This document shows, piece by piece, positions 13,778 to 18,489 of a stretch of 18,489 nucleotides of DNA. The notes beneath the pieces were generated by a model, which did not search any database, was not told where the DNA came from, and saw only the letters and a program-made list of their open reading frames with translations. Position 1 is the first letter of the stretch, and each line of letters opens with the position of its first letter. Source of the DNA: Proteobacteria bacterium UBA6920 (lineage in GTDB: Bacteria > Pseudomonadota > Gammaproteobacteria > SG8-11); NCBI GenBank assembly GCA_002448875.1, contig DKAS01000153.1, forward strand, positions 1-18,489, given 5' to 3'. Made by a program: the position numbers and the translations under genes.

Positions 13778-16700
13778 TCAGAGCTTGGACAGCGGTTTGG
13801 GTTTTTCCACGCCGAAACCTTGCGCGTAGTCGACCCGCAGGTCCTGCAATTTCTTCAGGATGCTGGAGTTTTCCACGTACTCGGCGATTATTTTCTTGCC
13901 CATGAAGTGGCCGACTTCGCAGATCGAATTTATCAGTGCCTGGTCGCTGGGGTTGCTCAGCAATTCACGGACGAAGACGCCGTCGATTTTCAGGTAGTCC
14001 ACCGGCAGGTTTTTCAGGTAGGCGTAGGAGGACATGCCGGAGCCGAAGTCATCCAGGGAAAAGCGGCAGCCTGAATCCTTGAGGGCGAGGATGAACTCCG
14101 CGGCATTGGACAGGCTGGTGATGCCGACGGTTTCGGTGATTTCGAAGCAAACCTTGTCGGCAGGAATCTGGCTGCGTTCCAGCTCCTGGCGGATGAAGTG
14201 CAATGCGTCGACGTCGTTGAGGGTGCAGCCGGACAGGTTGATGGAGATGGCTTCCAGTTCGGCGAGCTTGCGCCGGTTCGCGGCCATCCAGTCAAAGGTG
14301 CGGCTGATTACCCAATGGTCGATCTCCTGCATTCGGTTGTAGTGTTCTGCGGCCTCGACGATCTGCTGAGTGACGTTTTCTCCCTGGGTATTCTTGATGC
14401 GCAGCAGGATTTCATATTTATTGCGTTTGGTGCCGCCGCCGCGTATCGGCATGATGCGCTGGCAGTAGAGTTCCAGCAGGTTGTCTTCCAGAATGCGGCT
14501 AAGTTCCGCTCCCCACTTGAGGATGTCCTGGCGATGGGTGATGCCGCGATTGCCGGCGGTGTAGACTACGATGCTGTTGCCGCCGGATTCCTTGGCCACG
14601 TTGCAGCTGTCTTCGGCTTTGCGCATGATGGTGTCGGCGGACTCGCCGGGCTTGCGTACATGCACGATGCCGGCGCTCAGTCCCAGGGTGAAATGCTTGT
14701 CCGCGAAGCTGAATTTGTTTTCATGTACCGTGTCCAGCAGCGCATCGCTGCAGGCCATTACTTCGTCCAGCGCCTGATCCGGCAGGATCATGGCGAATTC
14801 GTCGCTGCCGATGCGCGCCAGCAGCGCCTGTGCCGGCAGTTGCGTACGCATGATTTCGGCGATGCTGCGCAGCAGATCGTCGCCGGCATGATAGCCGCAG
14901 GCGTTGTTGATCAGCTTGAATTGGTCAACGTCGAAAAAGGCGACGCTGCAGCGCAGTCCGTTTTCATCGGGCGCCGCCAGCAACCGGGTCAAGTGGCGGG
15001 TAAACTCGCGGCGGTTGTACAGGCCGGTGAGGCCGTCATGCCGGGCCTGATCCGTCAGTTGTGAGTGCATTTGCTGCAGCATGCCCAGTTGGGCACGGTC
15101 CATTGCCTGTTCCTGCGTATCGTTCAGATAAGCCACGCTGCCGTCCTGCAGATGCCGCGCCATATCGGTAAATGTCATGCCGCGCGCGTGCTCGCCGCTG
15201 AGGCGCACTAGCGCGATTAACTCCTTTTCCCGGTCGAGGACGCCAATGCGCAGCCGGTCGGGTTGCTCCGAGCCGGGCTGTAGCACCACCCAGTCGAGTT
15301 CATGCATGCGGCCAACCTTTTTTTCCCACTGCCGCCGCTCCTCATAGCTGACGTCCCAGGGTTCCGGGTAGTCGCTGGCTTCGCTGGTGGCCACCAGGGT
15401 ACGGCCGGCGGCGAAATCCTCTTTCACCAGCTGCAGATTGCGGTTGAAGTTATGCTGCTGGGTCTGCAGCAGAATATCCAGTTGATAACCGGCGCGTTCA
15501 AATACCTCGGCGCCGTTGCTGTGTTCCCGGTCTATCATTTCGATGATCCACTCGATGGCGTTGCTTACCATGGAGTTCTGCGGATTGGATTTTTCCGCCT
15601 CGTCGACCAGCACCTCGAGCTGCGCCAGCTTATTGATCACCTGACGCACGCGGTGATCGCGGTTGGCGAACAACTGCTCATCGGTCAGCGCGATTTTCAG
15701 GATCGGCAGTTCCAAACGGTTGATCCACTGCCTGGTCTGACCGGCGACCTGGATATCGCTGCCGATCAGCTGGAAGACCTGGTCCGCCAGGTCAACGATC
15801 TGGCCTTGCTTGCTGCCTAGTTTCTTGTCGCTCCCCGCGGTTTGCTGCAGGGCCTGCTGCAATTGTTGACGCAGCGCCCCCGGCGGGCCACCGGTCAGGG
15901 GTGCGGTCAGGGCCTGCAGGATTTCGCCGTTGCTGTAGTCCGCCCGTTTGTCCGCAACGGCAGGCGTGGCTTGCGTCGGATCATTGGCCTGCGTCAGCGA
16001 TGCGCTGAGGTGACTGTAGACATCGAGTATCGATGGCTGGTTTAGCGCCGGCTCCGCGGGGGCGAAGGTCGCGGTTTTGCCGCTGGCCGCGCGCGGTGCG
16101 GCCGCGACCGGTTTGGCGGTGGACTTGGCCTGTGCGGCGGGTGCCGCTGCCGCGGTTGACGAATGTCGCGTCGTCATTGCCGCCGGCGCGGATGGTGGCT
16201 CGGTGGTGGTTAGTGTCTGCGGCGCCTGCTGTGCTTGCGTCGCGACCGGTTCAGGCGCGGGGGCTTTCGCCGCCGGCGCGGACGGCGCAACCCGCGCCGG
16301 TGCTGCGGTTGGTGCCGGCGCGGTAGTGCTTGCCGGTGCGGCGGTCGCGTCCGGTGCCGGGGCAGTAGCGGCAGCCGGCTTGGCTGCGCTGGGTGCCGGT
16401 GTCCTGGCTGCTGGGGTCGCCACCGGCGCCGCCGCTTTCTTGGGTGCTGGCTCGGCGGCCGGCGCCGGTGGCGGCAGGTCGGCGATCTTTTCCCCGGTCT
16501 TCTTGTTTATGCGATAGGTGATCTTCGGTACGATGTTCTTGCGCAGCAGAAAGCCGTTGATTCGATCGTACACATCGCCGCACAACAGCACCAGTACTTC
16601 ACGCATGACGGCGTAGCAGATCATGTTTACTTCATGGGCCAGGTTTAGCGAGCGAATCAGGTGGGAAAAGCTGTCAACGAACAGCGCCGGCCGATAAGGG

Positions 16701-17572
16701 TTGTTCTTCCCGTCAACTCGTGTTTGATGCAGATCCGACAGGCGCACGCCGAGTTCGAACAACACTTCCTGATATCTGTTTTCCACCTTGTCGATGGTCG
16801 TGGTGTCAGCCAGCCAGTCGTCATATAGATTATCGTCAACAATGGACAGGGTGTCGGTGGCGGCGTTGTTGTCTTCGAATTCGCGGTTGTCGATTTTCGC
16901 CGGGTTGTAGTCGCGCAGTTTCTCATTTACTTCCTTGATGAAGCCGAGTTTGAACGCGTCGCGGTTGGCGCTGACCACGCTGGAGGCGCCGCCGAGCAGC
17001 CTGCCATCGACGGAGATGCCGTGCTTCAAGGGATGCAGCAGGCGATCGATGGCCTCGCCGAGGAAGCGATTGGCCATCAGCTCCAGGCTGTCGTCGATGA
17101 TTTTATTGCATTCTTCTATGATGGCGCCGCGCGCCTGGGTCGCCTGCGCATCGGCGGGTGCGGCCTTTTTCGTGGATTTTTTCCCCGAAATTTTTTCCTG
17201 CACCCAGGCCACCTTGCGCAGCAATTGCAGAAAACCCAGATCGGGATTGCGCAGGCGCACGGCAAATCCGCTGTCGGACGCCCGTACCACCTGGCCGCTG
17301 AAACTCAGCAGCATGACCTTGCCCTGTTTGATTTTGCAGGTAATGGTGATCGTCGCGCCGGCGGTGATCATTTCCTGGGTTGCCTTGTCTGGCCCCTGGT
17401 CAGTATGTGGATAGAACAGCAACATGCCACCCGTGGAGAAGTCACGGATGACGCAGGCGACCTGCTGGTTGCCGGCGAGCAGGGCATGGGCGTTCAATTG
17501 CACCGGAATGCGCAAGAATGCCCTTTTTTCAGCCTCGCTTGCCGTTGCGGTGGGGGTGGAATGGCTGTTCAT
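13778..17572 (-). CDS. PilZ-DUF1631-GGDEF-EAL c-di-GMP signalling protein
   Basis: This 1264-residue multidomain protein has no membrane segment or signal peptide. An N-terminal PilZ domain has R17xxxR21 and D44xS46xxG49, the c-di-GMP-binding motifs. The DUF1631 region spans about 140-850, with WLADTTTIDKVENRYQ, NNPYRPALFVDSF and INRLELPILKIAL as family features. It is interrupted by a Pro/Ala-rich linker (about 366-510). The GGDEF domain has GSDEF at 922-926; Gly-to-Ser at the second position and no RxxD I-site five residues upstream suggest weak or regulatory function. The EAL domain keeps E1054-I-L-L-R, INLSG, FEITE, D1174-D1175-FGSG, LKIDG and AEYVE, so phosphodiesterase activity is likely. 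The start has a weak Shine-Dalgarno. A plausible sigma-70 promoter lies at 17633-17661. Net activity needs assay. Confidence 0.92.
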   Translation of the reverse strand: MNSHSTPTATASEAEKRAFLRIPVQLNAHALLAGNQQVACVIRDFSTGGMLLFYPHTDQGPDKATQEMITAGATITITCKIKQGKVMLLSFSGQVVRASDSGFAVRLRNPDLGFLQLLRKVAWVQEKISGKKSTKKAAPADAQATQARGAIIEECNKIIDDSLELMANRFLGEAIDRLLHPLKHGISVDGRLLGGASSVVSANRDAFKLGFIKEVNEKLRDYNPAKIDNREFEDNNAATDTLSIVDDNLYDDWLADTTTIDKVENRYQEVLFELGVRLSDLHQTRVDGKNNPYRPALFVDSFSHLIRSLNLAHEVNMICYAVMREVLVLLCGDVYDRINGFLLRKNIVPKITYRINKKTGEKIADLPPPAPAAEPAPKKAAAPVATPAARTPAPSAAKPAAATAPAPDATAAPASTTAPAPTAAPARVAPSAPAAKAPAPEPVATQAQQAPQTLTTTEPPSAPAAMTTRHSSTAAAAPAAQAKSTAKPVAAAPRAASGKTATFAPAEPALNQPSILDVYSHLSASLTQANDPTQATPAVADKRADYSNGEILQALTAPLTGGPPGALRQQLQQALQQTAGSDKKLGSKQGQIVDLADQVFQLIGSDIQVAGQTRQWINRLELPILKIALTDEQLFANRDHRVRQVINKLAQLEVLVDEAEKSNPQNSMVSNAIEWIIEMIDREHSNGAEVFERAGYQLDILLQTQQHNFNRNLQLVKEDFAAGRTLVATSEASDYPEPWDVSYEERRQWEKKVGRMHELDWVVLQPGSEQPDRLRIGVLDREKELIALVRLSGEHARGMTFTDMARHLQDGSVAYLNDTQEQAMDRAQLGMLQQMHSQLTDQARHDGLTGLYNRREFTRHLTRLLAAPDENGLRCSVAFFDVDQFKLINNACGYHAGDDLLRSIAEIMRTQLPAQALLARIGSDEFAMILPDQALDEVMACSDALLDTVHENKFSFADKHFTLGLSAGIVHVRKPGESADTIMRKAEDSCNVAKESGGNSIVVYTAGNRGITHRQDILKWGAELSRILEDNLLELYCQRIMPIRGGGTKRNKYEILLRIKNTQGENVTQQIVEAAEHYNRMQEIDHWVISRTFDWMAANRRKLAELEAISINLSGCTLNDVDALHFIRQELERSQIPADKVCFEITETVGITSLSNAAEFILALKDSGCRFSLDDFGSGMSSYAYLKNLPVDYLKIDGVFVRELLSNPSDQALINSICEVGHFMGKKIIAEYVENSSILKKLQDLRVDYAQGFGVEKPKPLSKL

Positions 17573-17585
17573 CGTTGATTTCTGG

Positions 17586-17598
17586 GTCTACCGTAGAC
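17586..17598. repeat. Short inverted repeat in the 5' leader of the c-di-GMP gene
   Basis: GTCTA-CCG-TAGAC is a perfect five-pair repeat with a three-base centre, 14 bp upstream of the large gene's ATG and about 30-35 bp downstream of its predicted transcription start. It could be an operator or an mRNA hairpin close to the ribosome binding site. It is short enough to be chance. Confidence 0.25.
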
Positions 17599-17632
17599 AC
17601 TGTATCGGCAACCCGCTGTATTCCATGACCTG

Positions 17633-17661
17633 ATTTAAAACACTTTTATTAATAATGATAA
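17633..17661 (-). promoter_or_regulatory. Putative sigma-70 promoter for the PilZ-DUF1631-GGDEF-EAL gene
   Basis: On the minus strand, -35 TTATCA (17661-17656) and -10 TTAAAT (17638-17633) are separated by exactly 17 bp. Each matches four of six consensus bases and they sit in the only AT-rich patch of the region. Transcription would start near 17626, giving a leader of about 53 nt. The prediction is by eye only. Confidence 0.5.
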
Positions 17662-17765
17662 GCCTGTCGGCGTCCTCGGCCGGCTGGGGGGCGAGCGGCG
17701 AGCGCCGGCCGCCTGGGCGGCCAAATCTGCTACCATAGCCGTTAACTTTCGGGATCCGCAGCAGC

Positions 17766-17864
17766 ATGAGCAGAGTTGTCGAACAATCGGATCGTCCGGT
17801 GACGGATGCCGACTGGCCGGTATTGCAGAATCAGCCGGTGGGCGGCGCGTATTACTCATGGTAA
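17766..17864 (+). CDS. Possible 32-residue leader peptide, in frame with the TPR gene
   Basis: ATG at 17766 opens 32 codons (MSRVVEQSDR... ending GGAYYSW) and stops at TAA 17862-17864. The ORF is in the same frame as the TPR gene, whose ATG follows after one codon (CGC). The only upstream purine-rich site, GGGA at 17751-17754, is rather far from the ATG. The composition is mixed and protein-like, with no membrane segment. It may be a leader peptide giving translational coupling to the TPR gene, which itself lacks a Shine-Dalgarno. It may instead be the N-terminus of a longer protein cut by a nonsense change, or a chance open frame. I do not recognise the sequence. Confidence 0.3.
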   Translation: MSRVVEQSDRPVTDADWPVLQNQPVGGAYYSW

Positions 17865-17867
17865 CGC

Positions 17868-18489
17868 ATGGATAAGTTGCTGAAAAAGGCCGTGCAAAAG
17901 CACCAGGCGGGCGATTTCGCCGCCGCCGAGGCTCTGTACAAGAAAATCCTGCGGCAGACACCGCAGCATGTGGACGGCAACTACATGCTGGGCACCCTGT
18001 ACGCGGAGAATGGTCGCCTGCCGCAGGCTCTGCAGGTGTTGCAGCGGGCGGCGACCCTGAAACCGGACTCGCCATATATACACAACAACCTGGGCAATGT
18101 CTTTCGCCTGCAGCAGGCCTGGGCGCCGGCAGCAGAGTGTTACCGGCGCGCCTTGCGTCTGCAGCCGGACCTGGTGCCGGCGCTGAATAATCTGGGGGTG
18201 GTGCTGAAAGCCCAGGGGGATACGGCGGCGGCCGAGCAGATGTTTCGCGAAGCCCTGCGCCATGACCGGACCTTCGTCGAGGCCAGCTACAACCTGGGCA
18301 ATGTGTTCTGGGAACGTGGGCAACGGGAGGAGGCGGCGGCCTGTTACCGCGAAGTTCTGGCGGTTCAGCCGGGCCATGGCCATGCCCTGGATCGAATGGG
18401 CGACTACTGGCTGGAGCGCGGCGATCGCGCGCAGGCGCTGGCGTGTTTTCATCAGTACATGCGCAGTGTGCGCAACGATGATTGTGGCG
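17868..18489 (+). CDS. TPR-repeat protein, 3' end beyond the window
   Basis: The visible 207 residues are an uninterrupted array of six tetratricopeptide repeats, each 34 residues. They start near residues 1, 35, 69, 103, 137 and 171, with the usual G/A/Y positions (for example YIHNNLGNVF..., ALNNLGVVL..., ASYNLGNVF...) and Pro at repeat ends (LKPDS, LQPDL, VQPGH). There is no signal peptide, so the N-terminal part looks cytoplasmic. Such arrays are protein-interaction scaffolds and are often fused to sulfotransferase, glycosyltransferase or methyltransferase domains, which would lie outside the window. ATG 17868 has no good Shine-Dalgarno; the stop of an in-frame 32-codon ORF lies three bases upstream. 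The family is secure, the function is not determinable here. Confidence 0.88.
   Translation, partial: MDKLLKKAVQKHQAGDFAAAEALYKKILRQTPQHVDGNYMLGTLYAENGRLPQALQVLQRAATLKPDSPYIHNNLGNVFRLQQAWAPAAECYRRALRLQPDLVPALNNLGVVLKAQGDTAAAEQMFREALRHDRTFVEASYNLGNVFWERGQREEAAACYREVLAVQPGHGHALDRMGDYWLERGDRAQALACFHQYMRSVRNDDCG

Larger units (their letters stand above)
17573..17765. promoter_or_regulatory. Divergent intergenic region
   Basis: This region separates the large minus-strand c-di-GMP gene from the plus-strand leader ORF and TPR gene. It has an AT-rich core (about 17631-17662) flanked on the right by very GC-rich sequence. That side contains a hairpin GGCCGC-CTGG-GCGGCC at 17707-17722. A short inverted repeat GTCTA-CCG-TAGAC lies at 17586-17598, inside the predicted 5' leader of the large gene. 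A plus-strand promoter must be here or nearby, but I cannot place it with confidence. Confidence 0.5.

Noticed and set aside
14198..15064. 288-codon plus-strand open frame
   Set aside because: It is antisense to the GGDEF/EAL region of the large c-di-GMP gene. The composition looks like a shadow frame.
16180..16460. GC-rich quasi-repeats, considered as a tandem repeat array or CRISPR
   Set aside because: The units are irregular and encode a Pro/Ala linker in an intact reading frame. There are no constant repeats with unique spacers.

Overview
The window is GC-rich, densely coded bacterial DNA. The MSHA-type pilus genes, UvrD, a DUF1631 c-di-GMP protein and a TRAP-type binding protein together suggest a gammaproteobacterium, probably environmental. 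This is inferred from gene content; no rRNA or other phylogenetic marker is present. I see no mobile element, CRISPR array, tRNA or rRNA.

Region 1 (1-6050, + strand) is the 3' part of an MSHA-like type IV pilus operon. It runs: end of the assembly ATPase (mshE), platform protein (mshG), major prepilin (mshA), four minor pilins (mshC, mshD, mshO, mshP) and a PilM/MshI-like protein. Most genes overlap by a few bases. The mshA gene follows a 175-bp leader and has a strong ribosome binding site. The mshP-like gene carries an extra beta-rich domain of about 210 residues. The mshI-like gene lies at the 3' end of the cluster rather than at the 5' end as in Vibrio and Shewanella.

Region 2 (6196-10079, + strand) is a compact signalling cassette: a REC-PAS response regulator with no recognisable output domain, a PhnD-like periplasmic binding lipoprotein, and a membrane PAS sensor histidine kinase. 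The likely logic is ligand binding by the lipoprotein, sensing by the kinase, then phosphotransfer to the regulator.

Region 3 (10137-13573, - strand) holds an orphan TRAP-type (DctP/TakP-like) binding lipoprotein and full-length uvrD. A strong GC stem-loop separates the binding-protein gene from the convergent kinase gene.

Region 4 (13778-17572, - strand) is one large gene for a 1264-residue PilZ-DUF1631-(Pro/Ala linker)-GGDEF-EAL protein. The PilZ and EAL motifs look intact. The GGDEF motif is the variant GSDEF and lacks an obvious I-site.

Region 5 (17573-18489) is a divergent intergenic region with a reasonable promoter for the large gene. It is followed by a TPR protein that runs off the window. 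The TPR gene is preceded in the same frame by a 32-codon ORF whose stop lies three bases before the TPR start.

The most interesting points are the domain-expanded MshP, the three-gene sensor cassette, the PilZ-DUF1631-GGDEF-EAL architecture, the orphan TRAP receptor and the in-frame leader ORF.
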